DNA of 64,000 nucleotides, from NCBI GenBank assembly GCA_964036275.1, contig OZ038434.1, positions 35,487,279 through 35,551,278 on the forward strand. Direction: 5' to 3'. The notes beneath the pieces are model-generated. The model made no database searches. It had not been told where the DNA came from and was given only the letters and a program-made list of their open reading frames with translations. A program made the position numbers and the translations under genes. Every line of letters starts with the position of its first letter. Position 1 is the stretch's first letter. This DNA comes from Litoditis marina. Taxonomy: Eukaryota; Nematoda; Chromadorea; Rhabditida; Rhabditidae. This document shows positions 1 through 21,198 of this stretch, in pieces.

Positions 1-74
1 CTCCGTTATACGAAGCCCGTGCCATGGGTTGGCGAAACATCGATGTCGCGTCGCGTGCATGCGCGCGCGTTCTG

Positions 75-600
75 TCAGAACGTTGTGTAACGCCTACGAA
101 CGTATTCCGTTGAATTCAACACGTGCCATTGTACCGTCAAAAATATCCACGTTTTTGTGAGGCCTACCAGCGTAATTCGTTAAATTTAACACGTTTTAAC
201 TTACTGCTAAAATGTTTCACGTTGTGTAACGCCTACGAACGTATTCCGTTGAATTGAACACGTTCCATTGTACCGTCAAAAATATCCACGTTTTTGTGAG
301 GCCTACCAACGTAACTCGTTAAATTTAACACGTTTTAACTTACTGCTAAAATGTTTGCGTTGTGTAACGCCAACCAACGTATTCCGTTGAATTCAACACG
401 TGCCATTGTACTGTCAAAGATATCCACGTTTTTGTAGGGCCTGCCAACGTATTTTCTTGATATTAACACGTGTTAACTTACTGATATAATTTTTCACGTT
501 TTGTAACGTCTACCAACGTATTTCGTTGAATTTAACACGTGCTAACTTACTGCTGAAATGTTTCACGTTTTTGTAAGACCTGCCAACGTATTTCGCTGAG
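75..600. repeat. Tandem repeat, period about 138 bp
   Basis: Units starting CGTTGTGTAACGCC recur near 81, 220 and 357. Each carries CGTATTCCGTTGAATT and an internal half-copy ending TTTAACACG. The last copies, after about 430, are more diverged. No coding potential was seen. It reaches close to the left edge and may continue outside. Confidence 0.85.
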
Positions 601-1231
601 GTAGTAAAACATGCGTTATCGTTACAAGCTGTCAAACATGACTGACCATGATTTGTGTTTCACATAGCACGTATTACAATTGCTAATTACGCTGTTCCAC
701 TGTGCCTATGGCACAGTAAACGCCAGCTATGCACACCTACATTTGGTTACGCGCTAAGTTTCACGATCTTGATGGACTCTTCATGTAGATCATTCCATGA
801 AATTTCACAGAGACATACATGATAATTTTCTCTACCAGATAATAATCAATTTGTTGTATTTGAGTTAAAACTGTTTGATGCAGTCCCGCCTAAACAATAA
901 GGTACTAACATTTTTCATATTGACTTTTACGAGAAATGAGTAGTATTTTCTTTTCTAAAAGTGAGTTCTGACTTCTATGCCGTTTATTTCATGAAAAAAT
1001 ATTGAAAACTGACTGAACACGAGAATTATTAGTAAAAATTTGCGGCCTTTTTCGTGGCCTAAATTTGCGGGAACAACCTGATACGCACAACTCAAACATC
1101 ATAACAAAACTTTGTTAACATTTTCAGAAAGAAGATGTTCCAGGCAAGGGGGAGAAACAAATTTTTACTGATAACGTTACAATTGGCATGAGTTACGACT
1201 CAGTTTACAAAGCGTCTCAAAATGATAAAAC
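601..1231. other. No recognisable feature
   Basis: AT-rich sequence without a convincing exon, RNA gene or repeat structure on either strand. Confidence 0.5.
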
Positions 1232-1580
1232 TGCAAGTGCCGTAACTAGTTACGTCATATCACAGTGTATTCAGTTGCCAGTCTGCATAACTACTCACGC
1301 TTCACTTCATTGGGTTGCAACTAACATTTCTCATACTTATAGGATTGTCTCGTTCATCGTCTTTTCGCTAATCAATAAGCTTTATGTAATCTATTTCATC
1401 TCAGTGACTCAGATATTACAGGCGCCGCCTACAGTCTCGAGCCCAAGGGGACTTCTCCCCCGCGAACCGAGCGAGATGGCTGCTCGTCTTTATTTTCTGT
1501 TATTCGTTTGATATGTTACATGAATCCATTCTATCACTATGTTTTGTCATTCTTGTGAGCTCGTAGGAATGCCTACTCGC
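1232..1580 (+). repeat. Dispersed repeat, copy 1 of 2 (about 349 bp)
   Basis: Nearly identical to 4406-4755 in the same orientation, from GCAAGTGCCGTAACTAGT to GCCTACTCGCACA. Flanks are unrelated, so this is a dispersed duplication rather than a tandem one. The open frames inside it are not supported as genes. Confidence 0.9.
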
Positions 1581-4405
1581 ACACTCATATTTGGTAGCAG
1601 CTCTGGTAACTTTCCCACCGACCCTTCGTTCTCTAGTTTTGTTTCCCACCCTCCCACCCTTAGTTATGTTTCTCTTTCCTTTAGTGTGTTTGACTCTCTT
1701 CGTGAGAGCGTCCCTTTGAGGCGCACCCCATCACCTTTTGCGTTTTCTCTCAACGCCGTCCACGCAATTGGTGAAGCGCCCGGGAAAAGTTGGCCTTACA
1801 CTGGTTGCGTAGTGAGCTACGGTAAATGAGTACGTCCCTTTCAGCCCCGTTTTGTGTTGTTCCCTCCCGCTTGTTGTGTTTCAAGGTGGCATTGTCCCAC
1901 AAGAGAATGATGATAGCGCTATCCGCTTTTACGATGCTCTCGTGGTTGTTCCTAAGTACTTTGGCGCCAATTTAGTACTTTGTGAATGATCTGTTTGCCC
2001 TAAAGCTTCTCGTCCCTGGTTACGGCGGTGGAGGTGGAACCCCTGGGTGGTTTGCTGATCAGTGTGTTGTGTTAACGGTGGTTAAAGGTACGAAAGGTGA
2101 CCAATCAAAGTGTTTTGCCAATTTTTCCCTCAGATTAGCATTTTATGAACCTTCGCAGGTAGTCTTTTGCCCCTTTGTGGCAGTCCAATTGGCACCCAAA
2201 TTGAGTCTGTGCGGAGTAAGGTGCACGTGTAGAACGTTTTATTGTTGGATTTCGTATCTGAAAGTGCTTCTTTCCGTCTTTCGTGCACTTCTGTTTCGCG
2301 TTTGTGTCGTGACGTGTCAGTGTGTTTGGCTGACCTTTGCCCCTTTGCGGCAGCTCCTCTAAAACTGAAGTTTTTTTTCTAGTAAAGAAAAACAGAGAAC
2401 AATTTTATGATTATGCTACATTCCTGCCAACGTTTTTTTATGTCTTCTGACCAAACTTCTTTTCTGTATGGTCCCTTTGCTTCCCTGAAAATTGAGTACA
2501 TAACCGAGTCTACTAAATGTGCTCATATAAGCCTACTCAGTGCTTAGGTCCGCGATCTTTCTGATGACTCATATGCCGCGCGCGCAGACGTTTCCATCCC
2601 ACGCATTGGCTTTATCGCTGCTCTTTCTCAAAACAATCAACGGCGACACAGTATGTTGGTAAAAAGTGATAATGCGTTAACATTCCTGCGGAGATGCAAT
2701 GATATCTACTGCAATCGGTAACTGTTCTCAGTCGTCTAAAAGCGGTTGCATTCAGTAGGGATAGACGATTTTGACTATCCTCATTTGAACATATCACTGC
2801 CGCTACTTTTCAGTAAAACTTGCTCCCAGTCGCCTTAGTCGAGAAAAACCTAACAAACCGAACTATGTTCCGCACCGACCTAACGTCTTAGTCATATCAT
2901 AGAGTCTCGTTTCACTTATCAGAACACACATACTTCTCACTACGAAACAATAAACCAAGACTTGCAGCCCGCCTTCGTCGAGCCTTACAACAACTTTCGA
3001 GGATTACAAATAACGCAAGAGACGTCGCATTTGATTTTAGAAGAGTTTGAACTCATCTATCAAAAAAAAAGACCTGTACGTTATTTCAAGCAAATTGAGT
3101 TGCGTTTCAAATTGGTCCAGTTTCAAAAATGATGAGCCTTCTTGATGAGCTCAAACCGGAACGTGATCGACATGTTGAAGAATTGTGTCCATCGAAAAAA
3201 TGAACTATTCTTCACAGAGAACCGGACACTCTTTCTTCCCACCATGTAGAAGAAGCTGACAGTCATCCAATGACAGTATCACAGCACGAAACTCACAGGT
3301 CAGTAATGAAAAATTTGAGCCGTTTCATTCAGAGAAGGTAATTGTTTCCTTGTTAAAAGGCATTTTGATCGACCGATTTGAATAGGATCATAATAGCGAG
3401 AAATCGATAATAATCACGTTAGTTGACTATTGAATGTCTTGAAATAATTTTTTTGATAAATTTTCTAGCTTATTCTATGTTTGAGGCAAATCTCTACCGC
3501 CAGATTTTATGCTCCTATCTTACCGAATAGAACTGTTGTGCAAAGTTTTCAATAGTGTGATCCTGCAATGGCTTAGTTTTTCTTCTTCATAAATTTGCTA
3601 ATCCAGTCTGAACGATCGATAACCATTTCAAACAAACGTCAATCGCAATGTCATCAAGCTCTCAAATGTCATGATTATTACACTCAACGTCAAGCTGTGG
3701 ATTTTGTTCTAAATTGTTGTATTATGATTCCATAAGATTTTCAACAAGGTAAAAAGTTAAAAACCGTTTTTATTCTTGTTAGCGCATGGTTCACCTTCTT
3801 CTCGACCCTCTGGGTCGACTCCACTACCACCTCAATAAGTCAATTTAATCCAAGTCACAAACTACAACTTCAACTATGGATTTATGATCTTCTCAATGCA
3901 GTTCAGTTAACCGGTCTATTTTTTTTCTCTTTCTGTAAACCCATGTAAGACAAAGTTAAGTGGAATTTCTATTAGTTTCAATTTATGCATTAATGTTATG
4001 ACTATGGACCGAAACCGATACTTTCTCCCTCATGCATCTGTATCATACCGTAACGACGCATTCTAATTGTTTCGTCAACACTAACTCTGAGAAATAAGTG
4101 GTAAAGCAATAGCAATTTCGCCGAGAATTCATTTTTCTGTGTGAATAATACATATTCCCCCCCCCCCCCCAATTTTCCGTTTTTATAATTTGTTCCATCT
4201 GAATCTGCAAATGGTTTGACATGCGGTACAATCAACAAAAGAATATTAATCGAGTAAGTTCCTTTTTTTTCAAATGATCTCAGTAGTTGAAAATTTCCGT
4301 AATGCAATTGTAAGGATCATGCTAGATCATGCTACACAAATGCTAGTCAATTTTTTTCCAGTTAATTTACGTCCAGGGTCGGACTGCCCCTAAAGGTGGG
4401 AGGCG
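1581..4405. other. Intergenic sequence, no recognised gene
   Basis: Contains two moderate plus-strand open frames (1539-1829 and 1982-2362). Composition is Cys/Phe/Ser-rich and no family is recognisable. It may be decayed transposon sequence. A run of twelve C lies near 4158. I see no lectin, EGF or other exon of gene 1 here, although the 3' end of gene 1 could in principle lie in this stretch. Confidence 0.4.
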
Positions 4406-4755
4406 CAAGTGCCGTAACTAGTTACGTCATATCACAGTGTATTCAGTTGCCAGTCTGCATAACTACTCACGCTTCACTTCATTGGGTTGCAACTAACATT
4501 TCTCATACTTATAGGATTGTCTCGTTCATCGTCTTTTCGCTAATCAATAAGCTTTATGTAATCTATTTCATCTCAGTGACTCAGATATTACAGGCGCCGC
4601 CTACAGTCTCGAGCCCAAGGGGACTTCTCCCCCGCGAACCGAGCGAGATGGCTGCTCGTCTTTATTTTCTGTTATTCGTTTGATATGTTACATGAATCCA
4701 TTCTATCACTATGTTTTGTCATTCTTGTGAGCTCGTAGGAATGCCTACTCGCACA
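4406..4755 (+). repeat. Dispersed repeat, copy 2 of 2 (about 350 bp)
   Basis: Second copy of the element at 1232-1580, same orientation, near-identical. Sharp boundaries on both sides and no obvious terminal inverted repeats. Confidence 0.9.
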
Positions 4756-5246
4756 AAACTGAAACATTTCGAAACGAGCTGTGTAACTCGAAAACTACAA
4801 GTTTGTGGAGTTTAAAAGTTATACCATTGGAAAGATAAGATCTTTTTACATTGTAGTCCATCAAAAACGTACAATTTAAAACAACTTTCTCGCTCACTTT
4901 GATTACGAACAGAACGTTTTGATTAGCGCGTCAAATATTACGTTTGTCAAAAACTCAATAATACCACTATAATATGAAAAAATTATTATGATAGTTGAGT
5001 AGCTTTTTTAGTTTAGATACGAATCAAAAAAAAATATTTGAAAAAATATGAATTTTGACTCATTTTATCATGAATTCGGTGTTGAATGATGACAATTGTG
5101 GCGGTGACGCCACCGCCGGGCGCACACGGAACACACGAAAAAAGACATATTGCATTGTATATAAGAGGCTGGGGACCGATTGATCGAATGCGGCGTTGAA
5201 CTGAATCTAAAGAGAGCGCGCGAACGCAATCACCGACCGACGCAAT

Positions 5247-5304
5247 CACCGACCTAGACTCATCAAGGGAGGGACCCGGGCGTAGCCCGGGGTACCTTCC
5301 TTGT
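5247..5304 (+). mobile_element. 3' terminus of a Helitron/Helentron-like element (isolated)
   Basis: Carries the same end module as the large cluster at 15.8-29 kb: ACCGACCTAGACTCATCAAG, then a GC-rich hairpin (stem CCCGGGC / GCCCGGG, loop GTA) and CCTTCCTTGTC. The matching 5' end was not found upstream, so this is a truncated or unusual copy. Confidence 0.6.
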
Positions 5305-5804
5305 CACTCGTATAACCGAGATGGTACTCCATTTGGCGCAATGTCGTCATGGTGATGCATAAGTTGGTGAAACTGTTTATTCATTGTGATATTGTTTCAT
5401 CTACTTACATAGTTTCTTAAAAACGAACCTCACGTCTCTACGTAATCGTAACCCCTAGTTGTTGTATTTGATCTTTAAAAAGTTGGGATCGTCTTAATAG
5501 AATAGAATAGGTAGAAGAGACTTATTCGCGATTCAACACGTGACTTTCCACATTGTTGAATGTGGTACTCCGATTGGAAAAATAGAATAATAAAAATCTA
5601 GATGATAAAAATTGTGACCCTTTGACTTGTGACATTGTGACTTGCGTGATAACGATCATTACACATTAGCGTTGTGTGCCTGTATGTAAGACCTATCACT
5701 CTTTAAATAGTTCGAGACTTCTTTTTTCACAGACTCTCATGCGAAATGGATCATGAGAACAAAAAGAATTATTGACGTTAGGACAATATCTTCCCTATAC
5801 CGAC

Positions 5805-14314
<8,510 letters not shown>

Positions 14315-14327
14315 CTTGGATGGAATG

Positions 14328-14530
14328 GAATCAAGCGGCTCCCATGACTATTTATGTTGCCACTAAGTGTTCAAATGACAGTTTGGTAAAATCTACATAA
14401 AATATTCCATCAGCAGCTTCCGTCAAGACGGCTTGGGCCTGATTGACTACTTAGCGAACAAATAAAAGATCCATAAATTTATCAAAAAGCCCCGTCAAGA
14501 TGTTTTTAAACTTGCAATCGATTTGTCTAG
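14328..14530 (-). promoter_or_regulatory. Promoter block of gene 1, conserved with gene 2
   Basis: About 200 bp upstream of the gene 1 ATG is clearly homologous to 50077-50285 upstream of gene 2. On the minus strand the block contains GGCAACATAAATAGTCATGG. The TATA-like ATAAATA (14349-14355) lies about 40 nt before the start codon. No other transcription-factor site is claimed. Confidence 0.65.
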
Positions 14531-15171
14531 ACTATCATAAACAAAATTATAAGCGAGTACACACAACGATAGCGTTCCCCCATAATCTGAAATTCACGAA
14601 AAACATTTCAATGCATGTTAACTCAACAGGATGTGGGTAACTGTAATGCAGCAATCCCTAATCTATCACCGCTTTGTAGTTTTCATGATTTTTATAAATC
14701 TTTTTTCACCGATTTCATATCGGTAATTTTGGCTGTGTTTTGAATATGATTTTGTAATTTTATGGACATTTTGAAAAAGTTTTCCGGCGGTGTATGTACG
14801 TGCGCGTGGTCGCGCCGCATTTTCGAGAACACGAAGCAAGACAGGAAGTTGACACTTGTATGAATGATTTCAGTTTTTTAATGTGAACAATATCGACTAA
14901 CCAGCAGCTCATACTTCCAAATTAAAGAGAAACGGTTCCTTCAAAATCAAAGAACGAGTCCGCAATGGCCAAACCAAAGACAAATCACGCAGCGCGCTTT
15001 GCGCGATTGCTATTCTTGAGGACGATTCCAAAGACACGGAAAAGGGACCAAATAGCACCAAGCGGGGTTATTGGGTTATTTTACTTTCAGGTGCTGTTCC
15101 ACAGGTTTTCGTTGTGCATACTTGAAATTAAGAAGTTTTAGTCCGCCGCGCCGGGGTGCGCTCAAGTCGTT
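14531..15171. other. Intergenic, no recognised gene
   Basis: AT-rich. It contains part of a GC-rich motif (CCGCGCCGGGGTGCGC near 15143) whose reverse-related form recurs near 15670 (CCCCGGCGGCGCGG), suggesting a decayed inverted-repeat element. Confidence 0.4.
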
Positions 15172-15370
15172 ATAGGACTTGTCAACCCATTGTGGACACC
15201 GCACCATCGATTTGTGAGGGGCGGAGTTTGGCAAGCGGCTAGTTCGTCTACGTATCTTTGATCTACTCACTCTCTCAACTGCTGGCAGACAATAAACGAC
15301 CGCTCGCCCCGCATCGCTCAATCAATTGAACCCTCTGCTGTCTTTATGGAGAAAATGGCGACTATAGCAA
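15172..15370. repeat. Dispersed repeat, copy 2
   Basis: Second copy of the 10690-10890 repeat, same orientation (shared GACCGCTCGCCCCGCATCGC). Confidence 0.8.
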
Positions 15371-16039
15371 AGGTGAGAGAAACAACCAGAATACGACCAA
15401 AATGTTGAAAGCACACACAGACTTTAGAAGGCCGCGACTCTTTTTTGACCTGCTCATATGATAAAGATTAGAATCTTTAAATTCAAGAATCAATCTTTCA
15501 GTGGATGAAATGCAGATAGCACATATTACCATCGAATTAAAACAAACGAAACGGTAGAAGAAACAGCAGAAATAAGTTCCAATGTGATGCGGTCAGTGGC
15601 AAAATTGTTGGATTACAAATAGCGAAAATTGTACGTATACAGTGAAGTCACTCCGCGCAACTTCCCCCACCCCGGCGGCGCGGAAGTTTGAAAAACTAAA
15701 AAAAATTAAATCAGAAATTTTACACAATCCGAAACAAGAAATGGTAGTCTGGGTTCTGTTCAATAATAGCAATTTTTTTGCGTGGCCAAAATTAACAAAA
15801 AATCCACTAGTATAAAAGGCTAGTTTGGTGTGTGTGTGTGTCTGTGTGTTTGTAACAATTTCAGTCGAAAAACCAATGGGGAAGAGTGAGGCAAATGGCG
15901 TGGAAAAAACGTGAGCTAGCTGGATTTCATTTTTATTTTCGAGTGACTACGAATCGGCTGCAGCTGCAATTGGAATGGGGAATAGATTTACTCATTTTAT
16001 GTTGAACAAGGCGTTGAAGTCACGTAAAATACACGCAGC

Positions 16040-16098
16040 AGAGAGAAAGAGAAAGAGAAAGAGAGAGAGAGAAAGAGAGAGAGAGAGAAAGAAAGAGT

Positions 16099-16196
<98 letters not shown>
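16040..16196. repeat. (GA)n microsatellite
   Basis: Long AGAGAG run with a few AAAG interruptions inside element A copy 1. It is longer than the matching run at 24800-24942. The SLSLSL-type frames on the other strand are not genes. Confidence 0.97.
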
Positions 16197-18655
16197 CTTT
16201 ATGTGTCACGCTCTACGTTAGGCAGAAGTCTCGCGCTCCATGTTAAAAAGAAGTTTTGCGCTCTATGTTGAGGAGAAGTTGCGTGCTCTATGTGAGGGAG
16301 AAGTTCTATGCTAAGGAGAAGTTTCGCGCTCTTTGTTAGGGAAAAGTTTCGCGCTCTATGTTGAGGAGAAGTTGCGTGCTCTATGTAAGGGAGAACTTCT
16401 ATGCTAAGGAGAAGTTTCGCGCTTTATGTTAGGGAACAGTTTCGCGCTCTATGTCGAGGAGAAGTTTCGTACTCCATGTAAGGGAGAAGTTTCGCGCTCT
16501 ATGCAAAGGAGAAGTTCCGCGCTCTATGTTAGGGAGAAGTTTAGCGCTTTATGTTTAATAAAAGTTCGCGCTCTTTGTTAGGGAGAAGTTCTGCACTCTA
16601 TGCTAAGAAGAAGTTCCGCGCTCTATGCTAAGAAGAAGTTCCGCGCTCTATGTTAGGGAGAAGTTTCGCACTCTATGCTAAGGAGAAGTTTAGCGCTTTA
16701 TGTTAGGGAACAGTTTCGCGCTCTATGTTGAGGAGAAATTTCGTACTCTATGTAAGGAAGAAGTTTGGCGCTCTATGCAAAGGAGAAGTTCTGCACTCTA
16801 TGCTAAACAGAAGTTCCGCGCTCTATGCTAAGGAGAAGTTTAGCGCTTTATGTTAGGGAACAGTTTCACGCTCTATGTTGAGGAGAAATTTCGTACTCTA
16901 TGTAAGGGAGAAGTTTGGCGCTCTATGCAAAGGAGAAGTTCCGCGCTCTATGTTAGGGAGAAGTTTAGCGCTTTATGTTAAATAGAAGTTTGCGCTCTAT
17001 GTTAGGGAGAAGTTTCGCACTCTATGCTAATAAGAAGTTTAGCGCTTTATGTTAGGGAATAGTTTCGCGCTCTATGTTGAGGAGAAGTTTCGTACTCTAT
17101 GTAAGGGAGAAGTTTCGCGCTCTATGCAAAGGAGAAGTTCCGCGCTCTATGTTAGGGAGAAGTTCAGCGCTTTATGTTAAATAGAAGTTCGCGCTCTATG
17201 TTAGGGAGAAGTTTAGCGCTTTATGTTGAGAAAAACTTCCACGCTCTAAAGAATTCACGCGCTCTACGTTAGGGAGAACTACCGCGCTCTATGTTGAGGA
17301 GAACTACCGCGCTCTATGTTAAGGAGAACTACCGCGCTCTATGTTGAGGAGAACTACCGCGCTCTATGTTGAGGAGAACTACCGCGCTCTATGTTAAGGA
17401 GAACTACCGCGCTCTATGTTGAGGAGAACTACCGCGCTCTATGTTGAGGAGAACTACCGCGCTCTATGTTAAGGAGAACTACCGCGCTCTATGTTGAGGA
17501 GAACTACCGCGCTCTATGTTGAGGAGAACTACCGCGCTCCAAAGAATTCACGCGCTCTACGTTAAGGAGAACTACCGCGCTCTATGTTGAGGAGAACTAC
17601 CGCGCTCTATGTTGAGGAGAACTACCGCGCTCTATGTTAAGGAGAACTACCGCGCTCTATGTTGAGGAGAACTACCGCGCTCTATGTTGAGGAGAACTAC
17701 CGCGCTCTATGTTAAGGAGAACTACCGCGCTCTATGTTGAGGAGAACTACCGCGCTCTACGTTAAGGAGAACTACCGCGCTCTATGTTGAGGAGAACTAC
17801 CGCGCTCTATGTTGAGGAGAACTACCGCGCTCTATGTTAAGGAGAACTGCCGCGCTCTATGTTGAGGAGAACTACCGCGCTCTGTGTTGAGGAGAACTAC
17901 CGCGCTCCAAAGAATTCACGCGCTCTACGTTAAGGAGAACTACCGCGCTCTATGTTGAGGAGAACTACCGCGCTCTATGTTGAGGAGAACTACCGCGCTC
18001 TATGTTAAGGAGAACTACCGCGCTCTATGTTGAGGAGAACTACCGCGCTCTATGTTGAGGAGAACTACCGCGCTCTACGTTAAGGAGAACTACCGCGCTC
18101 TATGTTGAGGAGAACTACCGCGCTCTATGTTGAGGAGAACTACCGCGCTCTATGTTAAGGAGAACTACCGCGCTCTATGTTGAGGAGAACTACCGCGCTC
18201 TATGTTGAGGAGAACTACCGCGCTCTATGTTAAGGAGAACTACCGCGCTCTATGTTGAGGAGAACTACCGCGCTCTATGTTGAGGAGAACTACCGCGCTC
18301 CAAAGAATTCACGCGCTCTACGTTAAGGAGAACTACCGCGCTCTATGTTGAGGAGAACTACCGCGCTCTATGTTGAGGAGAACTACCGCGCTCTATGTTA
18401 AGGAGAACTACCGCGCTCTATGTTGAGGAGAACTACCGCGCTCTGTGTTGAGGAGAACTACCGCGCTCTATGTTAAGGAGAACTACCGCGCTCTATGTTG
18501 AGGAGAACTACCGCTTTTTATGTTAAACAGAACTACCGCGCTCTATGTTGAGAAAAACTTCCACGCTCTAAAGAATTCACGCGCTCTACGTTAGGGAGAA
18601 CTACCGCGCTCTATGTTGAGGAGAACTACCGCGCTCTATGTTGAGAAGAACTACC
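16197..18655. repeat. 25-bp minisatellite with higher-order structure
   Basis: Core CGCGCTCTATGTTGAGGAGA plus ACTAC, period 25 bp. The first part (to about 17240) is heterogeneous (GAAGTTTCGCGCTCTATGTT types). From about 17260 it is very homogeneous, alternating TTGAGG and TTAAGG subtypes. It is punctuated by a marker, AAAGAATTCACGCG, with GAATTC at 17251, 17544, 17912, 18305 and 18573. Confidence 0.95.
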
Positions 18656-18759
18656 GCGCTCGATGACTTTTCAATAACGAAAAAAACTTCTCGACGCACC
18701 CACCGACCTAGACTCATCAAGGGAGGGGCCCGGGCGTAGCCCGGGGTACCTTCCTTGTC

Positions 18760-19463
18760 TACTAATATAAATGGGTAGTTTGGTCTGTCTGTCTGTTTGA
18801 AGGAAAAAGTGTGTGATTCCAATGATGCATTTGCCCTTTTTGTCGAGAAATGAGCGAAAAGTTGCACTCTGTAGTTGGTTTTGGAAAAAGGCGCGTGAGC
18901 GATCGCGTGCTTTTGCTGCTTTTCATTTCGGAAATTTCTGTGACCGGCTGTTGCTGGCAAAATATTTTTACTCGAGGGAACAGTTTGGCGCTCAATATTA
19001 GAGATAACTCTCGCTGTCAATGTTAGAAAGGACTCTCGCTGTCTATGTTAGGAAGAGATGTCGCGCTCTATGTTGGGGAGAGATGTCGTGATCTATGCTA
19101 AGGAGCGATGTCGCGCTCTATGTTAAGGTTAAAGAGATATGTCGCGCTCTATGTTAAGGTTAAGGAGAGATGTCGCGCTCTCTGTTAGGAAGAGATGTCG
19201 GGCTCAATGTTAGGGAGATATTTTTATGTTAAGGAGAGAGAACTCTCGCTGTCTATGTTGGGGAGAACTCTCGCTGTCTATGTTGGGGAGAACTCTCGCT
19301 GTGTATGTTGAGGAGAGATATCGCGCTCTATGTTGAGGAGAGATATCGCGCTCTATGTTGAGGAGAGATATCGCGCTCTATGTTAAGGAGAGATATCGCG
19401 CTCTACGTTAAATACTCTCTGGAATAGGAACAAGGGAGGCGGAGGCGGCTTTAGCCGCCGGCG
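18760..19463 (+). mobile_element. Helitron/Helentron-like element B
   Basis: Starts at the exact end of A (CTACTAATATAAATGGGTAG, then GTCTGTCTGTCTG). It has a short array of AGAGATATCGCGCTCTATGTT units and ends with a different hairpin, GGCGGCTTTAGCCGCC (about 19440-19462). Length about 0.7 kb. No coding sequence. Confidence 0.55.
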
Positions 19464-21198
19464 ATTTGTGTGTGTGTGGTTTGTGTGTGTGTTTGTGTGT
19501 CCGGAATTCCCTCACTATTGCACTTTTAGCCGGAAAATGGGCGAATTCCTTCACTATTGCCCTTTTGGTCGAAAAACGTGTGAGCGGCGTGCTTTCGCTT
19601 TTCATTTCCATTCTCGATGATTTTCTCTGCGGTAGTGCTCTGATTTTCTCCTTCATAAATCTGATTTTCTGCTTTACAATCGTATTTATCAATTACTGGA
19701 AGGCTGCAATGTGCTGAAAAGGTGAGGATTGAATTTTTTACGCTGTTTTAGTCGTCACTACAACTACGTGTTAGGTTTTTTGAAAAAAACTTTCATGTAT
19801 TTGGGTCCTATTAGTAGTTATAATACTTTTTTAATGGAAATTTACACGGTTCATGTGCACCTATATGTTCAACTGTTTTCTCATGTAGTTTAATCCCTGT
19901 TTGTGGGACTTCTCGGGCTCAAGGTTGATAAAAAGTCTTGCGCTATATGTTAACGAGAACTGTCGCGCTCTATACTAAGGAGAACTTCAGCGTTCTATAC
20001 TAAGGAAAACTCCCGCGCTCTATGCTAAGAAGAACTTTCGCGCTCTATGCTAAGAAGAGCTTCCGCGCTCTATACTAAGGAAAACTTCCGCGCTCTATGC
20101 TGAGGAGAACTCCAGCGATCTATGTTAGGGAGAAGTCCTGCGCTCTATGTTAAGAAGAACTTCCGCTCTCTATGTTAGGGAGAACTCCCGCGCTCTATGT
20201 TATAGAGACGTCTCGCCCTCTATGTTAGGGAGAACTACCGCGCTTTATGTTAGGGAGAAGGCTTGCGCTCTATGTTAGTGAGAACTTCCGCTCTCTATGT
20301 TAGGGAGAACTCCCGCGCTCCAGGTTATAGAGATGTCTCGCTCTCTATGTTAGGGAGAACTACCGCGCTCTATGTTAGGGAGAAGTCTTGCGCTCTATGT
20401 TAGTGAGAAGTCCTGCGCTCTATGTTAAGGAGAACTCCCGCTCTCTATGTTAGGAAAAAGTCCTGCGCTCTATGGTAGGGAAAAGTCCTGCGCTCTATGT
20501 TCAGAAGAACTCCCGTTATCTATGTTAGGGAGAATTTCCGCGCTCTATGCTGAGGAGAACTCCAGCGATCTATGTTAGGGAGAAAACCTGCGCTCTATGT
20601 TAAGGAGAACTTCCGCTCTCTATGTTAGGGAGAACTCCCGCGCTCTATGTTATAGAGACGTCTCGCCCTCTATGTTAGGGAGAACTACCGCGCTCTATGT
20701 TAGGGAGAAGGCTTGCGCTCTATGTTAGTGAGAACTTCCGCTCTCTATGTGAGGGAGAACTCCTGCGCTCTATGTTATAGAGACATCTCGCGCTCTATGT
20801 TAGGGAGAAGTCTTGCGCTCTATGTTAGTGAAAAGTCCTGCGCTCTATGTTAAGGAGAACTCCCGCTATCTATGTTAGGGAGAACTCCCGCGCTCTATGT
20901 TGAGGAGAACTACCACGCTCTATGTTAGGGAAAACTACCGCGCTCTATGTTAGGAAGAAGTCCTGCGCTCTATGGTAGGGAAAAGTCCTGCGCTCTATGT
21001 TCAGAAGAACTCCCGTTATCTATGTTAGGGAGAACTCCCGCGCTCTATGTTGAGGAGAACTACCACGTTCTATGTTAGGGAGAACTCCCGCGCATTACTT
21101 TTTGAAGACGAAAAAAGAAAGGAACTTCTCGACGCAACCACCGACCTAGACTCATCAAGGGAGGGACCCGGGCGTAGCCCGGGGTACCTTCCTTGTCT
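19464..21198 (+). mobile_element. Helitron/Helentron-like element C, copy 1
   Basis: Begins with GT-rich sequence and CACTATTGCACTTTTAGCC, then about 350 bp unique. A 25-bp array follows (ctctatgttagggagaactcc types), and it ends with the ACCTAGACTCATCAAG / CCCGGGC hairpin / CCTTCCTTGTC module at 21142-21197. Near-identical to C copy 2 (22883-24517) over about 1.6 kb. Confidence 0.55.

Larger units (their letters stand above)
15804..18759 (+). mobile_element. Helitron/Helentron-like non-autonomous element A, copy 1
   Basis: The 5' end is CCACTAGTATAAAAGGCTAG followed by a (TG)n run and about 200 bp of unique sequence. A long GA microsatellite and a large 25-bp minisatellite follow. The 3' module is CTTCTCGACGCACCCACCGA, ACCTAGACTCATCAAG, a hairpin with CCCGGGC arms and CCTTCCTTGTC. 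The element lacks a coding region. The combination of subterminal repeats, an internal tandem array and a 3' hairpin is typical of Helentron-related elements. The class assignment is inference. Copy 2 is at 24564-27480, near-identical. Confidence 0.6.

Noticed and set aside
1539..2362. Two plus-strand frames possibly from a retroelement
   Set aside because: No recognisable reverse transcriptase, integrase or capsid motif in any frame. I only note the possibility.
14335..14348. Short upstream ORF (ATGGGAGCCGCTTGA) before gene 1
   Set aside because: It lies so close to the TATA-like box that it is probably upstream of the transcription start. The stop is not conserved in gene 2.
15997..16209. 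Long Ser-Leu repeat reading frame on the minus strand (also 24752-24955)
   Set aside because: Translation of a GA microsatellite inside a mobile element. No start context or conserved product.
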